A DNA stretch of 64,000 bases from Isochrysis galbana (GCA_018136815.1 CM030938.1:5294749-5358748), one strand, 5' to 3'; numbered from the stretch's first letter, positions 33,159 through 44,831 are shown. Notes: generated by a model not told the origin, from the sequence alone. Numbers and translations: made by a program.

Positions 33159-36100
33159 TTAAGACGCGACCTTGCAACGCTGCTCATAGAGCCTCGTGAT
33201 AGCAGCGGCGATGACAGGCAGTCCGGTACTCTTGTCATACGCAAGGTCGACACCGGGCATGCATCGTAGGTGGGCGATTTGCTCGGCCGGTGCGCCTGAC
33301 AAAACTACCGTGATGCCGCGGAAGCCGCACATGCGTAGCTCGGCGCAGAGCAATGAGCCTACTAGCGGAGGGTCGCCGTGCTCGTCTATGTTCTCGTCGA
33401 GCAGAACGACATCTGCCGGCACGGCCTCCCCGTCGGGATATGAGAGATCAGGCAAGCGAAGGCCAAGCACCACGTCGACAAAAGCATTGCGCTCCTCCCG
33501 TGTGCATCCGATAGAGCACGAGGCCTCGTCCGCGTCGAGGTAGTGTGTGATAAGAATGTTATGAACTAAGCGCGGCAAATCTTCGTCATCGATCCCGATG
33601 CAGAACATCTTGCGGGTTACTGGTCTACGGGTGAAGGGTATTGCAGCTTCCGCCTTTTCCACTCGCAAGAGCGGACCCGTGCTTGCTAGCGTAATTGCTC
33701 GAGGAAGTGCCTCAAGCGTCATGGCACTGCTTCCGGAGGAACTATGGCCTCCAGGCGAGTCCGGCGCGAAAGCCGACCTTTTGTCCACGAGCTCGCAAGG
33801 GGCCATGGCCCCTCTTAACGCATATTTTGGGTCGCAGCCTGAAGCTGATGTACACCCGTCATCACGTTCGGCATCCAAGAGCGCCTCGACAATTTCGTTG
33901 GATCGTGGAGCCCCAGACGCCAACGGACTCGTGTCATCATTTGAGGAGTGATCCGAGGGCATAGAGCCACATGAGGTGTCAATAGACAACGACCCTGAGG
34001 CTATGGTCATGGACTTCTGTTCCTCCACCTCGGCCGCATTACGTCGCCACAACTTGCCATTCGACCGCCCTCGCGTGTTTGGACTGCATTTGGAGCTGAA
34101 GGTGACGTTCGGACTCGGCTTGCAGGATTGCATGGACAACGCGAACCGACAGGTAGGCGCGGACAAGGATCGCCGACGCCGATCGATGGGCGAGATCAGA
34201 AATGGCGTTGCTGGCAACTCTGTTCGCTGCGGCTGCTGGGCGCAGTCCACGGTTTCATGCAGCTCCGCCCCCATCGCTTGCGCATCTTCGCAAATTGTTC
34301 TCCGCCTCGTATCGGGAGGAGACGGCCTCGAGGTTGAGGTAGGAAGAGCTTCCGAATTCATCATTTGCGTCGGATAGATTGAGAAGCACGGAGACTTCTG
34401 TGTTGCCGGGGACACCAGGGAAGCCTCCGGAGGGAGGGCCGCGTTTGATAGCTCCTGGCTCGGGATGTCGATGGCTGGAAGAGAGAGATGGACCGTGGTC
34501 GTCTCCGCCTCAGTGTCGCACAAGAGGCGGACGGAACCATTCGCAACAGCCATGGCGCGAGAGACTGTTTCCAAGCCGACCCCATCCGACGTTGCTGAGG
34601 CGACGTGGGACTTGTAGCCCGGAAGAAACACGCGCCGGCATTCCTCTTCGTCGAGCGCTTTGAATCCAACACAGTTTTTATTTGTCACACGCACATGGAC
34701 ATGCCCTTCTTCAAGGTTGGCGGACACTCGCACATCAGTCCCGTTCCTCCGATATTTCAAAGCGTTGGACATGACCTGGCATCGGATGCAGCACATCGTC
34801 AGTCGCGTTCCGCTAAATCCGCGGGTCAAATTCGCAATAATGATTGGCATTGGGCAGCCTTCCGAAGAAACACAGGCCAGAATGCAGGCACCACATGCCG
34901 TGCCAACATGCTCACCTCGTCCATAGCAAGCTTCAGCACAGTGGTGTCCACTGCGAGATGCCTATCGAGTCCAGCATCAAGCACGCCAGCACCACAGAGC
35001 GTCTGCGTGAGAAAAGCATTGAGGTCGACAGGAGAGCAGCGGGACACGTATTGACCACGCTCAAGCTGAACAAAGACCTAAATAAAGGGGGGAAGGGGGC
35101 GGGGTATGGCCGTTGCGCCACCATGGCAAGACGCGCTCTTTCGTTTCGTTGGGGTGTGCGATCGTGACAGCAGAGCACGCGAGAATTAATGCCCGCCAGA
35201 TGATGCGTGCGTGAGGAAGATTAATTCGAGTCTCACGAGGTCACAAAAGGGGACGTGTACGTGGGAGACGGGGCAAAGTAATGCCGGGTAACGTGCCGGC
35301 ACGCGCGACAAGAGGGGAGGCGAGGTGGGAGACTCGCCTGACGCCGGTGAAACCATTCCACCGCTTCACGCAAGTGGCTCATCGGAGTGAGGAGCATCTC
35401 TTCCATCTCTGGGGGCAAAGGCTTGTTCAGGAATGGCTCCAGAAGATGGCGGAAGGTCGAGATGGCATTGATGGCTGAGCCACAACGCCCCTTGATTACG
35501 TGATTTAGCCGTTTGTCCGCCGCGACTTCTGCAGCATGTACCGCATTGGTACGCTCGAGCTCCAAAGCATTCTCCTCAGCGGCGGCTACGCGAGCAGCAG
35601 CCTCGACAGTTGCGTGAACCGAGGCCTGCGCCTCAGCGAGCCAGTCACGAAAGAGTGAGCGCCGCACCAATGCCACAGAGTAGCCGAGCATCTCTCCGAG
35701 GAGGAAGACGCTCACAGCAAGGGTGGTGTTGGATACAGCCTGAGGCGTGAGCTGCTTGGAATCGAAGTCAACGTTCGCCAAACCGACGCAGCATATGATG
35801 ACCAAGCGACTTGTCATCATTGAATGCGGCGGCAACGACATGAAGCGATGATGTGCGCCGGCCAGCATGAGCAACAATGCCATACATGCAGCTTCAATGG
35901 AGTCGATCCCAAGGCTCACTCCCTCTTGGTTCGAAAGCAGCTTCACATGGAGCGCCGACTGGCACTCGAGGATGACGGGCGCATTGACAGGGGGTGAGGC
36001 GTCACCGACGTGTCGGGAAACGCTGTAAAGCACATTGAAGACGTAGGAAAGTCCAGCTAGTAAAGTACTGGCCGTGTGCCAGGCGTTAAACTCAGAGAGG

Positions 36101-37230
36101 GCTTTCCACATGTCCACAGAATGCTTGCGTCGATGGCGTGCATACAGTAGCACAGATGCGTATGGTATGATGATGCCGGCAACGGGTCGTGTGCTCGACG
36201 ACATTTGCGCCCCAAAGAGGCAGATGGCAATTGCTGAACAGCACGCGTAAGTATGCGACGCATGCAGCCGAGAAAACGCTAGGACCGTGTAGACGCGCTC
36301 GACGCGAGCGTCGTCGAAGACGAGCGTGAAAGGAGAAAGGCTCACGCTGCTTGGATCACCCCCTCCATTCTTCAGGAACCACTTCAGCATCTCGGCCTGA
36401 ACGGACGACTCCGTCGTCGCACCCACAGAACCATGCTGCCCTGATGGAAGCTCCGTGCTCGCTTTGCTAAGTGCCGGGCGCCCCACACGTGTCCCCACAG
36501 ATGGCGCTGTAGTCTGAGAGAGGCTTGCGGACTGTGCATTCGAGTGTGAAGGCATTCTCGTTGTCGGATCCATAGGGGCCGTGTTGCTATCCGGAAGCTG
36601 ATGTGTCTCGCCGTGAGAAGCTAGAGTGATGGATGTGATGTGCGTGCCGATTGCCTCACCCAGCATGAGGGCAAGCCACATCAACAAGGACGATTCGCGA
36701 TGGGGCATCTCTGTCCAACCATCAGCCAAACTGTACCCTATACCCATGACAAGAGTGATGCACAGCCTGTGGCCCTCGCTGATACCGGAGAGGTGGAGAT
36801 AGACTGTCACAGCCATGGTCAGTGCAGCATACGTCCAGACGGCGCGGTCGTTGGCGTGCAAGCCGAGGCCCCCATACCGTGTCCCCAAGACGAAGAAGCA
36901 GTTGGCAATCGTCGATATGAGGAGCCACATGCGACCAAAAGTGAGTGTGGCCCGCTCTTGGTCGGGGAGCGCGCGTATGGCGAGTCGAGCGAGTAGCAGA
37001 TTGAAAAAAAAGAGCATGCAGATAAGCCCCTCGTACCACATGGATGGGGAGAGCAGGTAGGCGGCAAAACCGATGGCAACACCGCAGGCACAGAAGACGA
37101 AGTGGACAGGCTCAACCTTGCGGAAGAGCATGAGACGGTCGCGCCGGTTGGAGGCATTCCTCATGACGCGCGATGGCACTGGGATGCCACCCGATGTTCC
37201 CTCCTTCTCTGCGCACGCGGGGCGTTGCAT
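33159..37230 (-). CDS. hybrid histidine kinase with 12 predicted TM helices
   Basis: Exons 37230-35338, 35077-34916 and 34775-33159, 1223 residues. The first intron is GC-AG (cgtcag/gcgagt...atttag), the second GT-AG (gtgagc...tgccag); phases hold. Residues ~70-560 have about 12 hydrophobic helices in two groups of six, separated by a cytoplasmic-like loop with WFLKNGGGD and FTLVFDDARVERVY. Then comes an Ala/Glu helix and the phospho-acceptor box LNHVIKGRCGSAINAI (H577). The ATPase N-box is split by an intron: LKLAMDE + VMSNALKYR (686-694); the G-box is SDGVGLETV (~750). A ~320-residue disordered linker leads to a receiver domain at 1076-1223 with the acid pair (IGIDDED), phospho-Asp (DVVLLDENI, D1145), Ser (VVLSGA) and Lys (LAYDKS, K1200). 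It should sense a signal at a membrane and relay phosphate His to Asp. Ligand unknown. The start could instead be the ATG at 37164. Confidence 0.85.
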
Positions 37231-38002
37231 GGAGGCCGCTTCTCCGCCCCCACTCAGGTTGGCGATCTGGCTCGCCCGCGCCTCTGGCCCCTGGGCTGCT
37301 GACCCTTGCCCCCCTGGTCTCCCTCCCCTCCCCTCTGCCTCCGCCCCCCCCCCCCCCCCCACCCCTACCCTTCTTCCCCCCCTCCCCCCTCCCCCTCCCC
37401 GGAAGGGCCCCCTTGCTTCTTCCAGGACGCCCTGCCAAAGTCTAGAGAAACGAGAGAAATAGCGTATATGAGGGGGAGAGGGCAGCGACTCCGCCGAACG
37501 CAGACGCAGTAGGAGGTGTCTGTTGGGTGGCTCAACGGAAGATCGTGATTGCGAGCTCATTCGAGCTCACGTCCATCTCGCCCACGAGGGCGGAAGGCGT
37601 CTAGATCTCCCCCGCGTAGCGCTCGCTCATCCATCCGCTGAGCTCAAGATCTCGAACACACGCTATCAGAGCTCGGCGACGAGATGGGAGATCTAGATCA
37701 CATTGCCAGGAGATTTCGCCGGATATGAGAAGGGCTCTAGATCCTGCGAGCTACGAGTTCTCGAGCTTCGAGCTCGGTTCGAGGTTGGAATGAGATGCTG
37801 AAATATGCGATCTTGATCTCAGCTCATGGTGCTGGTACCTCGGCTTCATTTCTTTCGATGCCCGTCGAACGAGGGCGACTCAGGCCGTGCACCACGCATT
37901 TTAAGTACTAACCAAGGCCTCCCCCCGAGGGTCCAAAGTTGGCCCCCCGCGGCCAGAGTTTCGAGATTTTTTTTAAAAAATTGGAGGTCCCAAAGAAATC
38001 TT
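37231..38002. other. upstream region of the histidine kinase gene
   Basis: 37300-37440 is C-rich on the plus strand (G-rich on the kinase coding strand). 37550-37830 is dense in six-base palindromes (GAGCTC, AGATCT, TCTAGA, CTCGAG), far above what composition suggests. No coding signal. Confidence 0.4.
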
Positions 38003-38105
38003 ATGATAATCAATAATGTCATATCCTAGCTTGCCCCACTAGCTAATTGGACACAACTTTGCATCTTGCAGCTTTGCAGCCGCCATGCCTGACGAGCCCA
38101 GCTGT
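38003..38105 (+). repeat. dispersed repeat family E, copy 3
   Basis: TGTCATATCCTAGCTTGCCC, CACTAGCTAATTGGACA, then GCCGCCATGCCTGACGAGCC. It lies about 60 bp before a full family-B copy. Confidence 0.7.
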
Positions 38106-38164
38106 TCGAGTGATATTGATATCTGATATCCGTATCCGTAGGCGTAGGCCGTAGGGGGAGAGTA

Positions 38165-38790
38165 GTCAGAGTTTTCTTGTTGTCCTAGTTTAATCCTAGT
38201 GCTGAGGGACCGTGCCTCATCGGCAACGGAGCCCCTACCCCGCGATGGGGGTATGCGCGGTTGGTGCATATGGCTCGTCCAGTGTCCAGTGTATGTGGCT
38301 AGGGATGCTAGCCAACAAGCAGACCTCTTACAAGACTACAGACTACAATTTCTAACGTGGTACCCCCGCCGAAAGACCACCCCCACCCCAACCCCAACCC
38401 CAACTCCCAACTTCCAACTTCTACAACCATAGCGCGCTCGACGACGCCGCTCAAGGGTACAACACCACAACGAATAAACTCGACAAATTCGTTGAAAATC
38501 TTTTCTTCGACTCAGTGGCCGCCGACCGCGCCACACGCTCCTCCAAGTGGTGGGACCTGGACCATATGACATATGACCATATGGCCAAATCACTCAACAA
38601 CTTCAGTGACAGCCACAGCCAGAACCGCCCGCACTCGACAGTTCAAGGGTGGCAAAACAACAAATCCACGACATCGAATGACTCCAAAATCCATCCCTCA
38701 GCATCTTTTCTTAGAGCCCTCGAGGCGTCGAGACGCCTAGCGGATACCGGCGGGTCCGTAGTAGGTGTTAGCACAGAAAATTCAGAATTT
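38165..38790 (+). mobile_element. retroelement fragment: family B plus gag-like 5' part
   Basis: A full family-B repeat (38165-38365, with a small duplication GTCCAGTGTCCAGTGTA) is followed by TGGTACCCCCGCC and a coding-like stretch. This gives NKLDKFVENLFFDSVAADRA, KWWDLDHM, NNFSDSHSQNRPHSTVQGWQ and HPSASFLRALEASRRLA. The same order is present in reverse at 20460-19560. It stops near 38790 and lacks the hAT-like insertion found in the 20-kb copy. Confidence 0.65.
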
Positions 38791-38849
38791 TTTTAAATTG
38801 TTCCCGATCATGCCGCGTCGCGCTTGAGACGCCTTCTTTGCCTCCGCCC

Positions 38850-38859
38850 CCCCCCGCCC

Positions 38860-38897
<38 letters not shown>

Positions 38898-39131
38898 CGC
38901 GCGCGCATCCGCGAGACAGAATCTCTAAATACTCTCTCTTCTAGAGAGAGACAGAAAGGCAGGGAGGGAGAGAATCAATCGTGGTGGTGGTGGTGGGGGG
39001 GGGGGGAAGAGAGGAAGGGAGAGAAAGAGAGAGAAAGAGAGAGAAAGAGAGAGAAAGAGAGAGGCAGGGGGGGGGCGGGGTGTGTGTTGGGGGGGAAAGA
39101 GAAGAAGGGAGAGAAAGAGAGAGAAAGAGAG

Positions 39132-39166
<35 letters not shown>

Positions 39167-39420
39167 GAGAGGCAGGGAGGGAGGCAGGGAGGGACAGGGC
39201 CGGGAGAGAGAGGGAGATCGTCGAGGGGGAGAGAGGGAAGGGAGGGAGAGAGGGAGAGAGGGAGAGAGGGAAAGAGAGAGAGGGAAAGAGGGAGAGGAGG
39301 AGAGAGAGAGAGAGAGAGGAGAGAGGGAGAGGGAGGAAAGAGAGAGAGGGAAAGAGGGAGAGGAGGAGAGAGAGAGAGAGAGAGAGGAGAGACAGAGAGG
39401 AGGAGAGAGAGCGCTCAGCT
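38850..39420 (+). repeat. poly-C then GA-rich tract upstream of SHMT
   Basis: 38855-38897 is nearly pure C. 38940-39415 is GA-rich with repeated GAGAGAAA units in two blocks (about 39010-39065 and 39107-39172), ending 12 bases before the SHMT ATG. It is probably promoter/5' UTR. Confidence 0.8.
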
Positions 39421-39426
39421 CGGTCG

Positions 39427-42400
39427 ATGCTCGCTCGCCGCTCGCTGCGCCTCGGCTCGCGCGCCCTTGCGCGCGGGATCGCCGCGCCAGCGCGCGCGTC
39501 CGAGCAGGCCGCATTCAAGGACATCGACCTCAATGCCCCGCTCTCTCAGACGGTCTGCCCGCCCCCCCACCCCACCCACACCCATCGCTTTCTTCTGCAG
39601 GCGGTGGCCGGGTGGCAGTGCTCATGGAGCTGGAGGGGACGCTCACTCATGCTGGGGGCCAAGGGGGTGGGGTGAGGGGGCAGGAGGGGCAGAAATTGGG
39701 GGAAGGACGGGGCGTGCTGTCATGCACATGCGTTGGCGCTCCCGGCCGGTGGGGAGGATGGGCCGCACCAATGGCCTGCAGATTCAGCGGCGAGAGCCCT
39801 CAAACTGCTCTGCAGGACCCAGAGCTCTATGACATCATTGAGCATGAGAAACGTCGCCAGCAGACCTCGCTCGTGCTGATTCCCTCCGAGAACTTTGCGT
39901 CACAGTCCGTGCTCGATGCGCTCGGTTCAGTCATGCAGAACAAATACTCGGAGGGGTATCCCTACGCGCGATACTATGGCGGCAACGAATTCATTGACAT
40001 GGCAGAGGATCTCTGTCGCACCCGCGCGCTGCATGCCTTCAAGGTGGGTACCCCAACGTAGTCTCCTTCTGAGCATCCGCTAAGCTCTTCATTTGCCACG
40101 TGCTGGCGTGTCGCGGCTAGCCTGGCGTCCTTGTCAGCAATTGCATGAGTTTTGCTATCAAAGCATGGCCCACTCTGTTGTGCTCGAGACTATGTGTTCA
40201 GCCTTTGATGGAGTTGGTGCCGCTTCAAGGGGCGTTCTTCACCTGTGCTACCACTCCCGTCATCAGCACGTTATACTTCCTACCGCAATTGCGTTGTCAG
40301 GTGTCTCCAGACAAGTGGGGCGTGAACGTTCAGCCGCATTCCGGATCTCCGGCCAACTTTGCAGTGTTTTCGGCTCTCCTCAATCCTCACGATCGGTTGA
40401 TGGGCCTCGACCTTCCGCATGGAGGGCATCTGTCACACGGCTTCCAGGTGCGAGATGCGATCACTACATGGTCTACGGGCACATTTGCAAAGCGTTTGTG
40501 GACACTGTCATGTTGCTAGAGGCATTGCATCGAGATGTGTGGGGGGGGGGGGGCGGGGCGGGTATGTGCTCATCGCTCGGACGTGGTGGCAAGAGTGTTC
40601 ATCAGATTGATTCCATCAAATAGTGGGCAAGGTGGGGTCAACGTGCTTCCTTTCCATCAAGACACCTCAGTCCCGCAGCCCTCACCCCTTCACCGCCTTC
40701 GGGCCGCTTTCCCCCCCAGACTGACACCAAGGCCGTGTCTATGGTGTCACGATACTTCACCTCGATGCCCTATCGGCTCAATGAGGCAACCGGGCTTATT
40801 GACTACGACAAGCTCGAGGAACAGGTAGGCGCCCCTGCTTCAGGAGGCATCTCGGCTCCAAGGGGTTAATCATGCTGCTCATCCTGCCTAGCCCCATGCA
40901 CCCACGCAACCAAATCTGCACATGTGCCATCTTTCTGTCGCCACCTCTATTTGCGCATTTAGCACTTTGGGGACTGCCATGCATGCATGGTTGAACATTC
41001 GACACGTACACCCCTCGGCAAACATCAGGCGACTCTCTTCCGGCCGAAGATGATCATCGCAGGCACCTCCGCTTATTCCCGCCACATCGACTACCCGCGT
41101 ATGCGGCAGATTTGCGACAAGGCAAGCGTCATTCCTCGAACGTCTGCACGGCAGTTGCTCATTGCTCATTGCGCCTAGCAGCACACTACGCTATCGTGCT
41201 CCGCTGACTCACGCGTTAATGTCTCTCCACCTTCTGATTTTGTGACTCCAGGTCGGCGCGCACATGCTTGCGGACATGGCGCACATTTCTGGCCTTGTTG
41301 CCGCCGGAGTGGTACCCTCGCCCTTCGACTATGCCGATGTTGTCACCACCACCACCCACAAATCACTGCGCGGCCCGCGTGGCGCCATGATCTTTTACCG
41401 CAAGGGGGTGAAGGGCACGGACAAGAAAGGTGAGGACGCGCGCCGGGGCGATGGGTCTTTGCATGCCGCCCCAAACTGGTTACATATTTGTGTCACCCTC
41501 ATCTGTTCCAAGACCCGACTTGGTGGACGAACTCGTGCTAACGGCGAGGATCGCTCTCTATTACACGGCAATCGTGCCCTCATAGCCCTTTCCGAGCTCC
41601 ACGAAGCAAAGCTTACGATGTATCGCCCGTCTTCACTATCAGCAGACCCGCACGATTGCTAATACGTGATGATCATCAGGCTGGGCATACGACCACCCCA
41701 CCCCTGCTCGCCTGCCTCCTCATTGCAGGCAAGGAGATTATGTACGATCTTGAAGGCCCTATCAATGCTGCCGTCTTCCCCGGCCACCAAGGAGGGCCGC
41801 ACAATCACACAATTACGGCCCTTGCTACCGCGCTCAAGCAAGCTGCCTCCCCTGAGTTTGTCTCCTATCAGCAGCAGGCAAGCTCACAGACCCGCCCCTC
41901 CCCTGTGGGGCGCCATGCATTGCCATGCGGCGCACTCGCCTCCTTCCCTCCTCAGCATCGACCCATTTTTACACCTGCTCCGCCACAATATCAGGTTCTC
42001 AAGAACTGTGCTCGTTTTGCTTCCGCAATGATGGAGCGCGGGTACTCGCTCGTTTCAGGAGGCACCGACAACCATCTTCTTCTCGTGGACCTAAAGCCGT
42101 CGGGTATCGATGGCGCACGTGTCGAATCCGGTGAGGCACCGCTTGCACTGTCTTTGACCTACACCTTCCGAACTTATATTCCCTTGGCAAGCAACACGAT
42201 TGAGTACATAGCGAGCATCATGTCATGGTTGGTCTAGCACCGCAATTTCAATTGCTGCCAACGCCAACTTCCGGTCTGTGGTGTTTTAATGGAAAGGGCC
42301 GCATGCGCCTACCGCGCTTAGCTCAAGCATAGTCAAGGTATCACCCTCGCCCCGGAACCTTGCAGTGCTTGAGATGGCTAACGTTGCGCTCAACAAGAAT

Positions 42401-42890
42401 ACGGTACCTGGTGATAAGTCCGCCTTCATCCCGGGTGGAATTCGTGTCGGAACTCCTGCGCTCACGTCGCGTGGGTTCGCCGAGGAGGACTTTGTCGCCG
42501 TCGCCGAGTTCATTCACCGTGGCGTTTCCATCGCCAAAGAGGTGAGCCATCACCTCGGCCACTTTCAATCCCACATCGCACACCGACAGCTTCGTTCTTC
42601 CCTCTCGATCCTCGTGGTTCCCTGGATATGCAACCGTAGCTGTGCCAATTTGGTGGCCAGCCTAGGACTGGCCCCGCTCGTCGGATACCTAGTTGACTAG
42701 TCGCATGGTTGCTCATCTCTTGCAGGTAAACTCGTCGGAAGGTGTCGGCAAAAAGCTAGCTGACTTCAAGGCAGCGCTCAAGGCTAAGGAATGGCCAAAG
42801 CTCACTGCTCTGCGCTCCGATGTTGAGTCCTTTGCCGCACAATTCCCCGTTGTCGGCTTCGATGCTAGCACGATGAAGTATAAGCAATAG
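39427..42890 (+). CDS. SHMT: serine hydroxymethyltransferase, mitochondrial type, 10 exons
   Basis: Converts serine and tetrahydrofolate to glycine and 5,10-methylene-THF with PLP. Exons: 39427-39552, 39816-40043, 40301-40447, 40720-40824, 41029-41121, 41252-41429, 41729-41877, 41995-42130, 42366-42541, 42726-42890; 500 residues. All phases hold. Two introns are GC-AG (gacaag/gcaagc at 41122 and cagcag/gcaagc at 41878). The N-terminus [20 protein letters not shown] is a mitochondrial presequence. Family motifs: [85 protein letters not shown], the PLP Lys in [13 protein letters not shown] (K270), [13 protein letters not shown] and [12 protein letters not shown]. Every expected block is present and the length fits eukaryotic SHMT, so it is intact. 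Confidence 0.97.
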
Positions 42891-43664
42891 GCCCTAATGC
42901 CATCGCGACATACCGTCCATCTACACGATGGATCGATCACTCCTTGATCATCTAATCGTTTGTGCCCCTTGGCCCGAGCCAACTCGAGCTAGCCAACAAC
43001 TAGCTCGATGCCTTCCGCAATCCGCACTTTCGGATGACGAGCTGGTTTCCGGGTTAGGATGCCCATTTTGGACTTAGTTCTCGTCGCGTTCAAGTTAGTT
43101 TGCGGTTGCGGGGATACTACAGGGTTGATGTTGTATGTTGTCATGAATACGAATAGCCATGGAGTCATGAATACGAATACTTGCAGTCATGGAAGTCAAG
43201 CAACAGTTTTATTTGCTACCCGGCGTGTTTGTCGAATTGAGCGTGGCATTAGACATTACGGCTCTGGGCGACGCCGACCGTCGCAATAGGAGCGGCAACC
43301 CTGGCGCCTTGACGCTTGACGCTCTCACACCAGAAGGTACAACCTGAGGTCCAATTTTGTTTCACCCCCCCCCCCCCCTCCCCATTTTGGTATAAAGTTG
43401 TCGACAGACCATGGAAGCACCCACACTCTGGAGGTCTGGAGGGTAGACCGGCGACCGGTGACTCGCCGCCCCTCATTTTAGGGACTCCCACTCAGTGGCT
43501 CAGTCCCTTTTTTTGGCTGACACCACCACATACCACATATCGGGTGGCCCAGCCCTGCGGCTTCCCCTATGGCCTATGGGTGGGTCGCTTGGGGCAGTCT
43601 CTCCTCCCTTGTAGCTAGGGCGCTATCCCAGGTCGCTCTCGTGTTCACTGTTTTCTTGTATGAG
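42891..43664. other. intergenic, no gene seen
   Basis: SHMT 3' flank; 43130-43200 has a direct repeat (CATGAATACGAATA twice). 43360-43380 is poly-C. 43480-43640 is a T/C-rich stretch leading into a family-H repeat segment. Confidence 0.4.
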
Positions 43665-43740
43665 GCTTCTCCGCACTCCCTCTCCTCTCTCCTGCGGCCT
43701 GCGGCAAGCGCGATGGCGTGCCTGCGACAGGCCTGCAGCT
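43665..43740 (+). repeat. dispersed repeat family H
   Basis: CTCTCCTGCGGCCTGCGGCA then GCGATGGCGTGCCTGCGACAGGCCTGCAGCTG, matching about 2335-2392 in order and spacing. It occupies the place where the N-terminal exon of the next gene would be expected. Confidence 0.6.
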
Positions 43741-43764
43741 GGGCGCGCGGAGAGCGAGAGAGGT

Positions 43765-44831
43765 ATGCCGCTTCCACTGGCGACCGTCGTCCCTTGGGTC
43801 GGCTATGAGAGCTACGAGCGGCTCGTGCCCAACGGCCGCGTCAACGGCAAGGACACGGGGCACAAGGTCAACAACCCGACGCACGCCGCCTTCCGATTCG
43901 CCTTCCGTGACGAAGGCAGGGCGTGGACCACCTCTCTCTGCCTCGCGGATACGGACAGCGACGGGCAGAGCAACGGGATGGAGCTGGGGGACCCCTGCTG
44001 CGTGTGGAGCGTCGGCGTGGACGAGGGCGAGCTGCTCGGCTTCTCTACCGACGACATCTCGCTCGCGGGGGACGAGTCGTCGAGGACCTCGAGGAGCATG
44101 CCTGTCTGCGCGCCGCCGCCGCTCGCGGTGGGTACGACCCCTCTCTCGCCCCCTTCCTCCCCCGTGTCCTCGCCCCCTATCTCCGCGCCCTCGCCCCCTT
44201 CCTCCCCCGCGTCCTCGCCCCCTTCCTCCGCGTCCCCGCCCACCCTGCCGCTGCTCGCCCACGGTGTGCTCATGTCCGTCGCGTGGGGCGTGCTCCTCCC
44301 CTCGGGCGCCTTTTTCTCGCTCGCTTGGCGCTCCCGGCTCACCGGCGGCCGCTGGCTCCGTGTGCATCGCGTGGTGCAGGTGTGTTTCTCCCTCCTCGCG
44401 CCCCCCATCGGCCCTCCCCACCCAAAAAGGGAGGAAACCCCAACAACGCACTCCCCCCCCCCCCCCCGATCTCTCAGGGAAGCGGCCTTGCGGTGGCCGC
44501 CGCCGGCGTCGCGCTCGCCGTCGCGTCGGTGCCCCGAGGGCGCCACTTCTCGCACCCCCATCACACGCTCGGGATCGTCGCCTTCGCCCTCGCCCTGCTG
44601 TAGCCGCTCAACGCGCTCGTGCGCGGCACGCCCGGCGCCCGCACCGCACGCCGCGCCGTGTGGCGGGTCGCGCACAAGGGGACGGGCTACGCCGTGCTCG
44701 GCGTGGGCGTCTACCAGGCCCTCTCGGGGCGCGCCCTCATGCCGAGCCAAGGCGACGCCGTTCTCGTCGCGTACGGGGTGCTCCTGGGCCTCTCCTTCGG
44801 GGTGCTCGCGGGGGGGCTCATGGTAGGGTGA
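43765..44831 (+). pseudogene. temptin-like/cytochrome b561 fusion with in-frame stop
   Basis: Coding from about 43765 to 44379, intron 44380-44477 (gtgtgt...tctcag), then 44478-44831. The first domain resembles temptin-type Cys/Cys modules: YERLVPNGRVNGKDTGHKVN, WTTSLCLADTDSDGQSNGME, LGDPCCVW. After a Pro/Ser linker comes a b561 core with heme-type histidines: LLAHGVLMSVAWGVLLPSGA, WLRVHRVVQ, HPHHTLGIVAFALALL and WRVAHKGTGYAVLG. Such proteins would pass electrons across a membrane to an outer domain. At 44601-44603 a TAG interrupts the frame exactly where b561 proteins have Gln (LL-stop-PLNALVRG, usually LQPLNA); the frame continues correctly after it. One C-to-T change explains this. No signal peptide is seen; the 5' flank is repeat H. 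So it is a pseudogene, a null allele or a base error. Confidence 0.7.

Noticed and set aside
38838-39675. Long open frames of Arg/Glu or Ser/Leu repeats upstream of SHMT
   Set aside because: They are translations of GA/CT repeats in several frames at once; only the last part, from the ATG at 39427, is real coding sequence.
43645-44750. His/Arg/Gly-rich frames antisense to the temptin/b561 gene
   Set aside because: Antisense open frames of a GC-rich exon; no domain.
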